A stretch of 42,946 bases of DNA from Patescibacteria group bacterium (GTDB lineage Bacteria; Patescibacteriota; Patescibacteriia; UBA2196), in NCBI GenBank assembly GCA_028748975.1, contig JAQTPI010000009.1:1-42946 (forward strand), in the 5' to 3' direction. This document shows positions 13,879 through 21,548 of this stretch, piece after piece (position 1 is the stretch's first letter; each line of letters begins with the position of its first letter). The notes beneath the pieces are model-generated. The model was not told the origin of the DNA and searched no databases. It worked only from the letters and a program-made list of their open reading frames with translations. The position numbers were made by a program, and so were the translations under genes.

Positions 13879-14511
13879 TTAATTTAAACTTTTAAAATAA
13901 TCGGAAACAGCCATTAAAAGGTCGCTTGGTTTTTCAACGAGCCTAAACGGTTCTCCTAAAAGCAGCGTTTCTGATTTATGAAAACCCCAAGTAACTCCGA
14001 TTGATTTGACACCGACCTGGGAGGCTTCGCGCACATCACCAAGTGTGTCGGTTATAAAAACACAGTCATTTGGTCCAATGTTGTATTTTTCAAAAACCAT
14101 TCTTATCTTTTCAATCTTACTTTTATGGACATCATTACCTAAAATTTGAGTGAAGTGTTTTGCTAAACCACGTTCCTTTAAAAATTCTTGAATTGGACTT
14201 GTTATCGTTGAAGAAATAATGATTAAAATATAATCTTTTTCAAGTTCGGTGATTACCTCTTTAATTCCAGACACGATTTGTACCTCTTTTTTCATTCTGG
14301 GAATATATTCCGTAAAAAAATCTATATCACGCCGACATTCTTTTGCATGGCCATTTGTTGGATCTTCCCAATCATTAATATTACCTTCAAAAAGTTTTCT
14401 GTAAGTGTTTTCATCTAAAAACGGACATATCATTTTATTAACCTCAAAAGCCACCTGGAAGGAATTCATTATCACGCCATCAAAATCAAAGAGGACAAAA
14501 CGTTTTCTCAT
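13879..14511 (-). CDS. HAD-superfamily hydrolase, phosphoglycolate-phosphatase-like, 210 aa
   Basis: Motif I is DFDGV (D9 nucleophile, D11), motif II is ISSTIT, motif III is the Lys in HKSKIEK, and motif IV is ITDTLGDVREA. The alpha-helical cap lies between motifs I and II. This set defines a Mg-dependent phosphatase of subfamily I, like Gph or pyrophosphatase PpaX. Substrate unknown. Codon use is more AT-rich than its neighbours. Confidence 0.88.
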   Translation of the reverse strand: MRKRFVLFDFDGVIMNSFQVAFEVNKMICPFLDENTYRKLFEGNINDWEDPTNGHAKECRRDIDFFTEYIPRMKKEVQIVSGIKEVITELEKDYILIIISSTITSPIQEFLKERGLAKHFTQILGNDVHKSKIEKIRMVFEKYNIGPNDCVFITDTLGDVREASQVGVKSIGVTWGFHKSETLLLGEPFRLVEKPSDLLMAVSDYFKSLN

Positions 14512-14523
14512 AAATTATAAATT

Positions 14524-14599
14524 TGGTGCCCTGTGAGGGATTCGAACCCCCGACCATATCCTTAAGAGGGATCTGCTCTACCAACTGAGCTAACAGGGC
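14524..14599 (-). tRNA. tRNA-Lys (anticodon CTT), CCA encoded
   Basis: The acceptor arm GCCCTGT/ACAGGGC is perfect. The D arm is GCTCAGTTGGTAGAGC. The anticodon loop CTCTTAA gives CTT. The T arm has loop TTCGAAT. The 3' end ACCA is encoded. The outermost anticodon-stem pair is a mismatch. Confidence 0.93.
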
Positions 14600-14622
14600 A
14601 AGTTTGGAAATATTTTACAAGT

Positions 14623-15654
14623 TTAATTAGAAAGAGGCGTTTTTCTTAGTTGTTTTGCTCTGGCTTTTTTAAGCGATTCCAGATGCAAAACACCGCTTTG
14701 TTTGTCAGTACCCATATTACCAAGAAGCCGAAAGCTTCCTTCACCGAAAGTTTTTTCAACAAGGTGTGCTATGGGTAAAAGTTTCCCGGTAAAATTTGCG
14801 TTCAGAAATATTTTATAAACATCATCAATACTTTGATATTGGTCGGAAAATTGTTTCTGTATTTCACCACAGACATAATTAAGAACATTTCTTTGTCGGG
14901 TATATGAAAATTCTTTCCAGTCGTCTTTTCCTTTTTTGCCAACCCAAACAATGTCATCTTCTGAAATTTCCTTTTCCTTCGCGATTTTTTTTCTCAATTC
15001 TTTGGCTTCGTCTGATGTCAACCATTCTTTTTCTTTTGTCAGTTCCGGCACTTCCAGAAGCTTGGTCAGAAGTCTTTTTTCTGTTTCCGAAACGATCGCT
15101 TCACACAGACCCGCAAAATGTTCATGATATTTTCCACCACAATCATGTTTTTGTGATGCTAGAACCGCTACACCTTCTCGGTATGGTGATTTTATTATTG
15201 TATCGCCCTTTTCCTGAACCTCCACAGAAAAATGTGATTTAAGATGGAGCGTTTCGTGAATGGCGACAGACCCGAAATTTATTGGCTTATCTCGAAAGTA
15301 TTGCGCGTTAAAAAATATTCCCTGTTTTATAGTGGAGGTTACCGCTCTTCCACCACCGCCGCTAGTCACTATTTTGAATAATTCGGGTGGTATTATATGA
15401 TAATTTTTGTAAGGTATATCATACGGTTTTATACCCGCTTCTGTCATTAATTTTGATGTTTCTTTATTAGCGAAATCAATAAGAGCAAGTTCTTTTTCAG
15501 ATTTCGGGTATTCCAATTTTTCGAGCTGTTCTTTTTCTTTTGGTGACAGAGATTCAAAATGATTAAAAAAAGTTTGTTCAACTTCTTTTATAACTTGTTC
15601 TTTTTTTTCGGCGCTGGCGCCGCCGACAATACGAATTTTAGGTCCTTTTTCCAT
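14623..15654 (-). CDS. putative zinc metallopeptidase-like protein, 343 aa
   Basis: Not a recognised named family. It contains AIHETLHLKSH, an HExxH motif at H133-E134..H137 with another His at 141, and a Glu-rich helix downstream. That is the pattern of zincin peptidases. A Gly-rich strand-like TSGGGGRAVTSTIKQGIFFN precedes the motif. The rest is charged and helical (LTSDEAKELRKKIAKEKEIS). No signal peptide is seen, so it is probably cytosolic. The gene is flanked by a tRNA and a broken tRNA. Confidence 0.6.
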   Translation of the reverse strand: MEKGPKIRIVGGASAEKKEQVIKEVEQTFFNHFESLSPKEKEQLEKLEYPKSEKELALIDFANKETSKLMTEAGIKPYDIPYKNYHIIPPELFKIVTSGGGGRAVTSTIKQGIFFNAQYFRDKPINFGSVAIHETLHLKSHFSVEVQEKGDTIIKSPYREGVAVLASQKHDCGGKYHEHFAGLCEAIVSETEKRLLTKLLEVPELTKEKEWLTSDEAKELRKKIAKEKEISEDDIVWVGKKGKDDWKEFSYTRQRNVLNYVCGEIQKQFSDQYQSIDDVYKIFLNANFTGKLLPIAHLVEKTFGEGSFRLLGNMGTDKQSGVLHLESLKKARAKQLRKTPLSN

Positions 15655-15670
15655 ATAAATATTTAATTAT

Positions 15671-15755
15671 GGTGCGTCGTACCCCGCATTTGCGGAGTGA
15701 CCATCAGCTTAAAAGCCCGCCAGCTGGCGGATCTACCAACTGAGCTAACAGGGCA
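15671..15755 (-). pseudogene. broken tRNA-Lys (probable TTT) interrupted by palindromes
   Basis: The 5' 26 nt (minus strand, 15755-15730) match the intact tRNA-Lys at 24 of 26 positions. The D-arm closing strand is then replaced by the palindrome CCGCCAGCTGGCGG. A CTTTTAA anticodon-type loop follows (anticodon TTT). The T arm is replaced by ACTCCGCAAATGCGGGGT, another palindrome, before GCACCA. No acceptor pairing is possible. Confidence 0.6.
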
Positions 15756-15766
15756 TTTTTTAGAAT

Positions 15767-15834
15767 GTCATTCCCGCGAAAGCGGAAATCTTGCCCTATT
15801 CTTTTGTAAGATCCCCGCCTGCGCGGGATTGACA
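15767..15834. repeat. family A-like double palindrome
   Basis: GTCATTCCCGCGAAAGCGG and ATCCCCGCCTGCGCGGGATT, ending GATTGACA. Confidence 0.75.
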
Positions 15835-15863
15835 TAAAATTAAATTTTATTTCCCGCCGAAAA

Positions 15864-15936
15864 TGCGCCCGGCAGGAATTGAACCCACAACCTCTTGGTT
15901 CGAAGCCAAGCGCTCTATCCATTGAGCTACGGGCGC
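15864..15936 (-). tRNA. tRNA-Arg (anticodon TCG), CCA not encoded
   Basis: Acceptor GCGCCCG/CGGGCGC; D arm GCTCAATGGATAGAGC; anticodon stem CTTGG/CCAAG with loop CTTCGAA (TCG); T loop TTCAATT; discriminator A. The sequence after it is TTTTC, so CCA must be added by an enzyme, unlike the neighbouring tRNA-Lys. Confidence 0.95.
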
Positions 15937-16014
15937 ATTTTCCGCGGGACAAATTCCGCCAAGGTGTTTAATATATTTTAGCAAAAAATAAAAGAAAGTC
16001 AATCTCAAACGGTT

Positions 16015-16102
16015 GTCATTCCGAGCGGAGCGAGGAATCTCGTAGCAACATACAACGAGATCCTTCCTCCCCCGACTGTTGTCGTGGGTCGTCAGGATGA
16101 CA
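16015..16102. repeat. dispersed palindromic repeat, family B
   Basis: GTCATTCCGAGCGGAGCGAGG through ACGAGATCCTTCCTCC to GTCGTCAGGATGACA. Confidence 0.85.
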
Positions 16103-16112
16103 AACACCTAAA

Positions 16113-17144
16113 TTACTCCCCATCTTCCAAATATGCTTTGTACACTTCTTTAGTAATTAATTTTTGCGCCAAGAGCTGTTTCAGATATTGGTCGCGGGTA
16201 ATCATGCCTTCCTCGGCTGAAGTTTGAATGACGGATTTAATCTGCGCCACTTTGTTTTCTTTAATGGAATTGGCCACGGCTGGGGTATTGATTAAAATTT
16301 CGCGCACGGCCACGCGGCCGCCGCTGGCTGAGGGAATTAAATGCTGGGAAATTACCGCGCTTAAAGACAGCGAAAGCTGCAGGCGCACCTGTTCTTGCTG
16401 GTGCGGCGGAAAAACGTCAATGATGCGGTCAATGGTTTGGCCGGCGTTGTGGGTGTGCAGCGTGGCCAAAACCAAGTGCCCGGTTTCTGCCATGGTGATG
16501 GTGGTGGCAATGGTATCCAAATCGCGCATCTCGCCCACGAGCAAAATATTGGGATCTTGGCGCAAGGCGTGTTTTAACCCTTCGCCAAAAGAAAGCATGT
16601 CTTGTCCCAATTGTCTTTGAATAATAACTGATTTTTTAGGCGCATAAATAAACTCAATCGGATCTTCCAAGGTAATGATAGATTCCGACCGTTCCTGATT
16701 AACCAAATCAATCATGGCGGCAAGCGAGGTGGATTTGCCGCAGCCGGTCGGGCCAGTCACTAAAATCAAGCCCTGTTTTTGACGGGTCAGTTGGTAGACG
16801 ATTTCCGGCATGCCGATTTCTTCCATGGAAGGGATTTGGGAAGGAATGATGCGGGCCGCGAGGCCGAGATTGCCTTTTTCAAAATAGCAATTGACGCGCA
16901 AGCGCGAACCGTCTTTAATTTGATATGACAAATCCAGCTCTTTTTCTTTTTCCAAGCGTTCTTTTTGGTCCGGCGCCAAAATGCCATAAATCATTGTTTG
17001 CGCGACGCTTGGGGTGATTGTTTCCGCGTCTTTAATTTGGTGCAGTTCGCCGGTGATGCGCAGAATGGGCGGTTCACCCACCACGATGTGTACGTCGGAG
17101 GCTTTTTTTTCCGCCGCAATTTCAAAAATTTGGTCAAGAGTCAT
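16113..17144 (-). CDS. pilT: type IV pilus retraction ATPase PilT, 343 aa
   Basis: A hexameric secretion-type ATPase that depolymerises type IV pili, powering twitching and DNA uptake. An N-terminal PAS-like domain (ASDVHIVVGEPPILRITGEL) is followed by Walker A GPTGCGKST (about 131-139), the Asp box and Walker B region LLVGEMRDLDT, and the His box AETGHLVLATLHT. The C terminus has the AIRE-like AVREILINTPAVANSIKE of PilT rather than PilB. No other pilus genes are in the window. Confidence 0.96.
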   Translation of the reverse strand: MTLDQIFEIAAEKKASDVHIVVGEPPILRITGELHQIKDAETITPSVAQTMIYGILAPDQKERLEKEKELDLSYQIKDGSRLRVNCYFEKGNLGLAARIIPSQIPSMEEIGMPEIVYQLTRQKQGLILVTGPTGCGKSTSLAAMIDLVNQERSESIITLEDPIEFIYAPKKSVIIQRQLGQDMLSFGEGLKHALRQDPNILLVGEMRDLDTIATTITMAETGHLVLATLHTHNAGQTIDRIIDVFPPHQQEQVRLQLSLSLSAVISQHLIPSASGGRVAVREILINTPAVANSIKENKVAQIKSVIQTSAEEGMITRDQYLKQLLAQKLITKEVYKAYLEDGE

Positions 17145-17171
17145 AAAGTTAGGGTTAATGTTGATAATTTA

Positions 17172-17180
17172 ATTATAGCA
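17172..17180 (-). promoter_or_regulatory. extended -10 of the pilT promoter
   Basis: Minus-strand TGCTATAAT lies about 30 bp upstream of the start codon. A convincing -35 is not seen. Confidence 0.5.
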
Positions 17181-17197
17181 TAAATCATTTTAGCGTG

Positions 17198-17242
17198 TTA
17201 GCATATTAGCATTAAAACATTAAAGCATGAAAACATTAAAAC
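17198..17242. repeat. dispersed AT-rich repeat, family E
   Basis: Tandem GCATTAAAACATTAAAGCAT-type units, the same as the insertions in trmD, uvrB and uvrA. Confidence 0.75.
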
Positions 17243-17299
17243 AAAACTCAAAAAACGTTGTGGTTATGTAACTCGTGAATGCGAGCTTAGCGGAGCGTT

Positions 17300-17580
17300 A
17301 GTTAGAAAATCGAGATAAAAAATATCGTTGTGATTGTCGCTTCAAAAAAGGTTCCCTACAAAATCGAGCTAAGTCGGAGCGATTCTCCGCCCGGGGCGGA
17401 GAAAAACCCGCTTCTGTCTGACGAACTCCGATGAGCCACAGCAGTGGCTCCAGCGGAGGAGGAGTTAACGGGTTTAGCGAGGACGCAGCCGATTTTGTGG
17501 AAGCTTTTTTGCTGGCGGCGCTTTTTGGCGCCACCTTTTACTAAAAAAGGTGGCAAAAGAGATTTGTCCAAAGAAAGTGG
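17300..17580. repeat. large composite palindromic repeat block
   Basis: Contains CTCCGCCCGGGGCGGAG, GAGCCACAGCAGTGGCTC, GGCGGCGCTTTTTGGCGCC and GCCACCTTTTACTAAAAAAGGTGGC as consecutive hairpins. Both strands stay open for 70-80 codons, but the products are compositionally repeat-like, so I do not call genes here. Confidence 0.55.
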
Positions 17581-17614
17581 TATAAAAAATGCGACTAAAA
17601 ATTAAAATCCTAAA

Positions 17615-17650
17615 TAAAAACTCGCCCCGAACTTTCGGAGCGAATTTTTA
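17615..17650. terminator. bidirectional terminator
   Basis: CGCCCCGAACTTTCGGAGCG (17623-17642) with AAAAA before and AATTTTT after. On the minus strand it directly follows the small basic ORF. Confidence 0.7.
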
Positions 17651-17728
17651 TTTAAATCTGACAATGCTAATTTTCTTGCCCGCTTTCCGGCGGTGCTTTT
17701 TGGCCGCCATTTTTTTCTTTTTGTACAT
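17648..17728 (-). CDS. possible 26-aa highly basic protein
   Basis: Reads MYKKKKMAAKKHRRKAGK and ends ISIVRFK, with 12 Lys/Arg-type residues, a composition like the smallest ribosome-associated proteins (for example AURKAIP1/COX24-domain or THX-like peptides). It is directly followed by a strong terminator. There is no clear ribosome-binding site and no recognised promoter, and a family B repeat lies immediately upstream. Confidence 0.4.
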   Translation of the reverse strand: MYKKKKMAAKKHRRKAGKKISIVRFK

Positions 17729-17740
17729 GTTTTTGAGATT

Positions 17741-17789
17741 GTCATTCCGAGGACTCCGACATCACGTCGGAGGACGAGGAATCTCGTAG
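17741..17789. repeat. half of a family B repeat
   Basis: GTCATTCCGAGGACTCCGAC with an internal CTCCGACATCACGTCGGAG hairpin. Confidence 0.75.
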
Positions 17790-17796
17790 TTTTATA

Positions 17797-17880
17797 AAAA
17801 AGATATAGGGATATAGAGATATAAAGATATATAAAATTAGCCTGTTATATCCTTATTTCTTTATATCTTTATTATTTATC
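17797..17880. repeat. dispersed AT-rich repeat, family F
   Basis: AAAGATATAGGGATATAGAG inverted as TTATATCCTTATTTCTTTAT. A short GGGATCCTTCGC..CAGGATGACA half of family B follows to 17922. Confidence 0.7.
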
Positions 17881-17941
17881 TCTTCGGCCACGGGATCCTT
17901 CGCTATCGCTCAGGATGACATTACAATTAATTTTTTCTAAA

Positions 17942-18013
17942 AGGCCACAGGCGGATTCGAACCGCCGTATAAGGGTTTTGCAGACCCTCGCCTTACCACT
18001 TGGCTATGTGGCC
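17942..18013 (-). tRNA. tRNA-Cys (anticodon GCA)
   Basis: Acceptor GGCCACA/TGTGGCC; D arm AGCCAAGTGGTAAGGC; anticodon stem GGGT/ACCC with loop CTGCAAA; T arm GGCGGTTCGAATCCGCC; discriminator U as usual for Cys. CCA is not encoded. Confidence 0.95.
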
Positions 18014-18030
18014 AAAAAATGATGGAGGAT

Positions 18031-18065
18031 GGTAGACTCTCGCCTTATCGCTTGGCTACCAGGCC
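18031..18065 (-). pseudogene. 5' half of a tRNA related to tRNA-Cys
   Basis: Minus strand GGCCTGGTAGCCAAGCGATA and onward to GAGAGTCTACC aligns with the 5' half of the intact tRNA-Cys (7 or so differences in 35). The anticodon stem, T arm and acceptor 3' strand are absent. It lies between the intact tRNA-Cys and a family C repeat. Confidence 0.55.
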
Positions 18066-18072
18066 GTGTTGT

Positions 18073-18183
18073 TATCCCCTCCTTTCGAAGGAGGGGTGGT
18101 CCGAAGAGCGAAGCGACATCGGACCGGGGTGGTTGTTGTGTTTTTACAACCCCTCCGCGCCTCCCCTTCGAAAAGGGAGGATA
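18073..18183. repeat. dispersed palindromic repeat, family C
   Basis: TATCCCCTCCTTTCGAAGG to CTCCCCTTCGAAAAGGGAGG, with GGGGTGGTTGTTG in the middle. Confidence 0.85.
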
Positions 18184-18224
18184 AAACTACATTTAGATTA
18201 GCAAATTTTTTGCGTTTTGACAAA

Positions 18225-18254
18225 TCAAAAACCGCCCCGAGCATCGAGGCGGCT
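18225..18254 (-). terminator. terminator of the 3D-domain gene
   Basis: GCCGCCTCGATGCTCGGGGCGG followed by TTTTTGATTT on the minus strand. Confidence 0.8.
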
Positions 18255-18272
18255 TTTATTTTATCAGTAAAT

Positions 18273-18797
18273 TTACTTTAACATCGCCACTTCCGTTTTG
18301 GCGTCATAAATTTCCACCTTAACCCACTTGGCGCCAAATTTAATGGCGGCCTCGCGGGAAGCCATCCAAACGTCAACGCGGTCAGAGAATTTTTTATTCA
18401 TTCTGTCTTCCACTTCAAAGACTTTGTTGCCGAAAATTTCCGGCATTTTGACTTTGGTATGAAAAGTTAAGAAGTTGGCAGCAACGATACCGTCGCGCAC
18501 GTGAGTGTTGTGGGCGGTAATAAAAGGCGTGCTATCGCACTGGTCAACAGTGGAGGAATAGGCGGTCACCAAAACCCAGCGAGTGGATTTGGGTTGAACG
18601 GTCATGTTGTTGGCAAAAGCCAAGGTTTCATTGCCAGGGATGCCGTCAGAAAGAAAGGTTTTGGCCGGGCCAGTGGCAAAGCCATTATTTTCAGCCGCTA
18701 AAAGATGCTGCGGAAAGATAAATTCCGCTAAAAACACGATTAGGGCTAAGATAAGCACTTTTTTGGCTAAATTATGTTGTTTTTGGTATATAATCAT
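18273..18797 (-). CDS. secreted 3D-domain (double-psi barrel) protein, 174 aa
   Basis: An N-terminal hydrophobic segment (KKVLILALIVFLAEFIF, about 12-28) looks like a signal peptide or anchor. The C-terminal half has the 3D-domain pattern seen in MltA, YuiC and YabE: VTAYSSTVDQCDSTPFITA, then RDGIVAANF and VEDRMNKKFSDRVDVWM, in which conserved Asp residues form the active site of lytic transglycosylase-type enzymes. A role in peptidoglycan cleavage is likely. It is a single gene with promoter, leader hairpin and terminator of its own. Confidence 0.85.
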   Translation of the reverse strand: MIIYQKQHNLAKKVLILALIVFLAEFIFPQHLLAAENNGFATGPAKTFLSDGIPGNETLAFANNMTVQPKSTRWVLVTAYSSTVDQCDSTPFITAHNTHVRDGIVAANFLTFHTKVKMPEIFGNKVFEVEDRMNKKFSDRVDVWMASREAAIKFGAKWVKVEIYDAKTEVAMLK

Positions 18798-18858
18798 ATA
18801 TTTTTGGCTAAGGTTAGCGAAAGTTAGTTATTCCACAGACCTTTTGGGGAATTTAAAA

Positions 18859-18877
18859 GACTCCATTATCTGGAGTC
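18859..18877. promoter_or_regulatory. leader hairpin of the 3D-domain gene
   Basis: GACTCCA and TGGAGTC pair around TTATC, with A and T tracts on the two sides. It lies between the promoter and the start codon, so it could act as an attenuator. Confidence 0.5.
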
Positions 18878-18892
18878 CTTTTACCCGCTATA

Positions 18893-18921
18893 AGTATAGC
18901 ATGCTTGACAAAACTTGTCAA
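18893..18921 (-). promoter_or_regulatory. promoter of the 3D-domain gene
   Basis: Minus-strand TTGACA (18921-18916), 17-nt spacer ending TGC, TATACT (18898-18893). CTTGAC and GTCAAG form an inverted repeat over the -35. Confidence 0.8.
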
Positions 18922-18964
18922 GTGTTTTATTGTGGATAAGTTTTTCAAGAAAAAACCGAAGATT

Positions 18965-19513
18965 TTACTCTTCGGCTGTTGAAGCTGGTATAAACCAGGC
19001 TGTTTCGATAATTTTTTTCTCGTGTCTTTGGTATCGTTCAATAATCATTCTTATTGCTCTTTGAATTTCTTTTTTACTGGCCCCGGCCTGTCGGACTAAG
19101 ACCGGTTTGTGCTTATGCCCCTCATTTTTTTTGAAGAAATTTAAAGCTGCTCCATAAGATGATTTGACTTGCAGGGTAATGCAAGTAATTTTTTCTCCCT
19201 CTTTTTCATCTTGTTTTTTTAAACAAAACGGGATATCTTCACCCCGCCAATCAGCCGGTGAATTTTTTGGATTAATTTTTGCGCTTTCCTTATCCACTTC
19301 CGGAAGCTCTAAAATTGCCTCCAAAACACTTTTTTCACCAGTGTCTCCCCGCTGATCGGCAATTTGTTTAAGTAGGTAATTAATGCGCCTACCTTTTCTT
19401 TTGGAAAATATCTCGTAAGGCCGTAGTTTTTTCTTGTGTTTTTTGCGCGAGCCCACCCCCAACCTCCTTCTAGTTGAAAAAACCGTGATTTTATGCGGAA
19501 GTAAATGAACCAC
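18965..19513 (-). CDS. hypothetical protein, possible PD-(D/E)XK-like nuclease fold, 182 aa
   Basis: Not recognised. The first 50 residues are very basic (RRRLGVGSRKKHKKKLRPYE). WRGEDIPFCL, followed about 18 residues later by CITLQVKSSYG, resembles the D...(E/Q)xK core of restriction-endonuclease-like folds, with QVK replacing ExK as in BglII. That is an inference from a short motif. It lies 30 bp downstream of the GT-C-like gene on the same strand, so the two are probably co-transcribed. Confidence 0.6.
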   Translation of the reverse strand: MVHLLPHKITVFSTRRRLGVGSRKKHKKKLRPYEIFSKRKGRRINYLLKQIADQRGDTGEKSVLEAILELPEVDKESAKINPKNSPADWRGEDIPFCLKKQDEKEGEKITCITLQVKSSYGAALNFFKKNEGHKHKPVLVRQAGASKKEIQRAIRMIIERYQRHEKKIIETAWFIPASTAEE

Positions 19514-19543
19514 TTAAATTTTAGCATGAGCTGGAAAATCCTG

Positions 19544-21217
19544 TCAATAGCTTGGTGCCGCTCCAAACATTTCCCGGGGCAAGCCATATTTTTCAATCAA
19601 TTTTTTATTTTGCGCGTTATCTTTCACAAAAATTATATTTTCCTCGTCCACAAAGACCACGCGCCAGTTTAAATCTTTGGCCCGGGTGATGAGAAAGTTT
19701 TGGCCCCAGGGTGTCAAATCCAGACGGTAGAAAAAAATGGCATTAAAATTATATTTTTCATCAAGCTTTTGCCAGCGCGCATCAGATTCCTGCGCGGCAA
19801 TGTAATCATTTTGAAAAAACTCCGCTGGATAGGCCTCGGGCCGATTGTCCACGAAAACTTTTTGTTGCGGATAGAGATAGTAAATTAAATAACCACCAAG
19901 GTCATAATTGTTAAAAATTGGCCCAGTAATTTTTTGTTTCAGAAAAAATTCACCGGCGGCGGCCGCGCCAGGAGACAATTCCAAACCAAATTGGCCGCTG
20001 CCCAAATAATTTGGCGCCCAAAAGAAACAGGCAAAAAGCGCGATTACTAAAAATATTATTCCCCACGCCTCTTTCTTTTTTAAGAATTCATTTAATTTCT
20101 GGCTGGCAACATTGGCGGCGATTAAAACCGGCGCCATTAAACCAAACAGGGCAAAATTGCGCACGGCTTTAATTCCCAAATAACTGACAAAAACGGAAAT
20201 TAAAAACAAAGCCACGGGAAATTTTTCTTGGCGGCGCGCCACCCAAAAAATCCGCCAGAGCCAGCTCAAAATTAAAAGTCCGAATAAAATTTCAAAATAA
20301 ATCGTGGCCGGATAAGCAATTAATTTTTTCAAAAAGAAAAAAGTTTGGTTTTCCAAAACACGATAGCCGTAATTGTTAAAAATCTGAAAAGGATAAAGCA
20401 GGCCTTTTAATCCGGCGGGGTTGAATAAAGTAATCAGGATGGAAATTATGCCAATGAGAGTGAGCTTTCGGAGTTTATCCCGAGTGAGGCCGATCGTAAT
20501 CGGCCGAATCGAGGGATCTCGTGGGGTTTGAGCAGTCTTTTCCAATTTCTGTGGGGATCCCTCGGCTCCCCCGCCAAAATTTTTGCCACAGCAAAAACTT
20601 AGGCGGGTTCGCTCGGGATAGACTATGGTATGGAAAATTTCTTCCACCCAAAACGCCCCCATTAAAAACAAGCCGAAGAAAAAATAGATATGGCAGTTGA
20701 CCCAGATCAGAAAAATCGGCGGCAAAAACCAGAGCCATTTTTGTTGGCCGCTTTCTTTGAATTTAATCAATAAATAAAAAACCAGAGCGGAAAAAAAATA
20801 ACTGATGGCTTCGGGCCGGATTTCCGGTCGGGAAGCCAGAAGCGGAATGGCTGGCAAACAAAATAACAAAAACAATTTCCAATCCGCCAATTTCTGGCCG
20901 GCCAGAAATAAAAAAATAAACGCGCCCAAATTAAGCGCGATGAAAAACAAAGACAAGCCGTTCCAGCCAGCCATTTTTTGTATTAGAAAAAAGATTACGC
21001 CCGTGCCCCAGTGATGATTGAGGAAAGGAAAATCGGGATTGGTATAAGAATAAAAATTACCCTGCGGTACGGTTAAGGTTTGCCAGAAAACCTCGCCGTT
21101 TTTCAGGTGCCTCCCCAAATCCGCCGTGGCCAAATCAATCTTTTTTGCCAAAGCCAAAAAGCAGACGAAAAGAAATAGAATTAAAACTAAAATTAATAAA
21201 ATTTTCTTTTGGTTCAT
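19544..21217 (-). CDS. polytopic membrane protein, GT-C glycosyltransferase-like, 557 aa, with repeat-derived insertion
   Basis: About ten hydrophobic segments are visible from residue 5 onward. ATADLGRHLKNGEVFW at about 30-45 and NHHWGTGVIFF match the first outer loop of GT-C-type or Dpy19-like membrane enzymes, and the C-terminal soluble part (KVFVDNRPEAYPAEFFQNDY) matches the same proteins in CPR. A lipid-linked sugar transferase role is plausible but not shown. Residues about 192-247 (YPERTRLSF to GLTRDKLRK) derive from family D and B repeats inserted between membrane segments. Confidence 0.75.
   Translation of the reverse strand: MNQKKILLILVLILFLFVCFLALAKKIDLATADLGRHLKNGEVFWQTLTVPQGNFYSYTNPDFPFLNHHWGTGVIFFLIQKMAGWNGLSLFFIALNLGAFIFLFLAGQKLADWKLFLLFCLPAIPLLASRPEIRPEAISYFFSALVFYLLIKFKESGQQKWLWFLPPIFLIWVNCHIYFFFGLFLMGAFWVEEIFHTIVYPERTRLSFCCGKNFGGGAEGSPQKLEKTAQTPRDPSIRPITIGLTRDKLRKLTLIGIISILITLFNPAGLKGLLYPFQIFNNYGYRVLENQTFFFLKKLIAYPATIYFEILFGLLILSWLWRIFWVARRQEKFPVALFLISVFVSYLGIKAVRNFALFGLMAPVLIAANVASQKLNEFLKKKEAWGIIFLVIALFACFFWAPNYLGSGQFGLELSPGAAAAGEFFLKQKITGPIFNNYDLGGYLIYYLYPQQKVFVDNRPEAYPAEFFQNDYIAAQESDARWQKLDEKYNFNAIFFYRLDLTPWGQNFLITRAKDLNWRVVFVDEENIIFVKDNAQNKKLIEKYGLPREMFGAAPSY
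20476..20640. repeat. family D and B repeats in frame inside the GT-C-like gene
   Basis: TTTATCCCGAGTGAGG..GAGGGATCTCG and GGATCCCTCGGCTCC..CGCTCGGGATAGAC flank a short spacer. The second shares CCGCCAAAATTTTTGC with the groES leader repeat (28527-28687). Confidence 0.85.
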
Positions 21218-21358
21218 GAATTAATTTTAGCACGAAGGAGAGATAAGTGAATAGGGATTAGAGATTAGTGAAGAGAGAAGAGATGCGATTTAATATTTAT
21301 GATTTAAGAAAATAAGATTATTAAATTGTTAAATGGTTAAATTGGGCAATGTGTAGCT

Positions 21359-21484
21359 ATCCTCCCCTTTCGAAGGGGAGGTGGTCCCGAGTCCTCGGGA
21401 CCGGAGGGGTTGTAATGCGGCAACCACAACCACCCCGGCTCGGCCCTATTGGCCTCGCCACCCCTCCTTCGAAAGGAGGGGATA
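21359..21484. repeat. dispersed palindromic repeat, family C
   Basis: TATCCTCCCCTTTCGAAGG to CCTTCGAAAGGAGGGGATA, nearly matching 772-900. The rest of the 21218-21548 spacer is AT-rich, with TTAAATTGTTAAATGGTTAAA. Confidence 0.9.
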
Positions 21485-21495
21485 ATGGCGGCCAA

Positions 21496-21526
21496 ATAAA
21501 AAACCCGGAAACTTTCGTTTCCGGGT
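21496..21526 (-). terminator. terminator of the Pro/Ala-rich protein gene
   Basis: ACCCGGAAACGAAAGTTTCCGGGT followed by a T-run on the minus strand. Confidence 0.85.
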
Positions 21527-21548
21527 ACGATCTGAGATCGGTTTTGTG

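Noticed and set aside
17298-17571. Two overlapping minus-strand open frames of 71-78 codons
   Set aside because: Repeat-derived block with hairpins; no start signal and no conserved fold visible.
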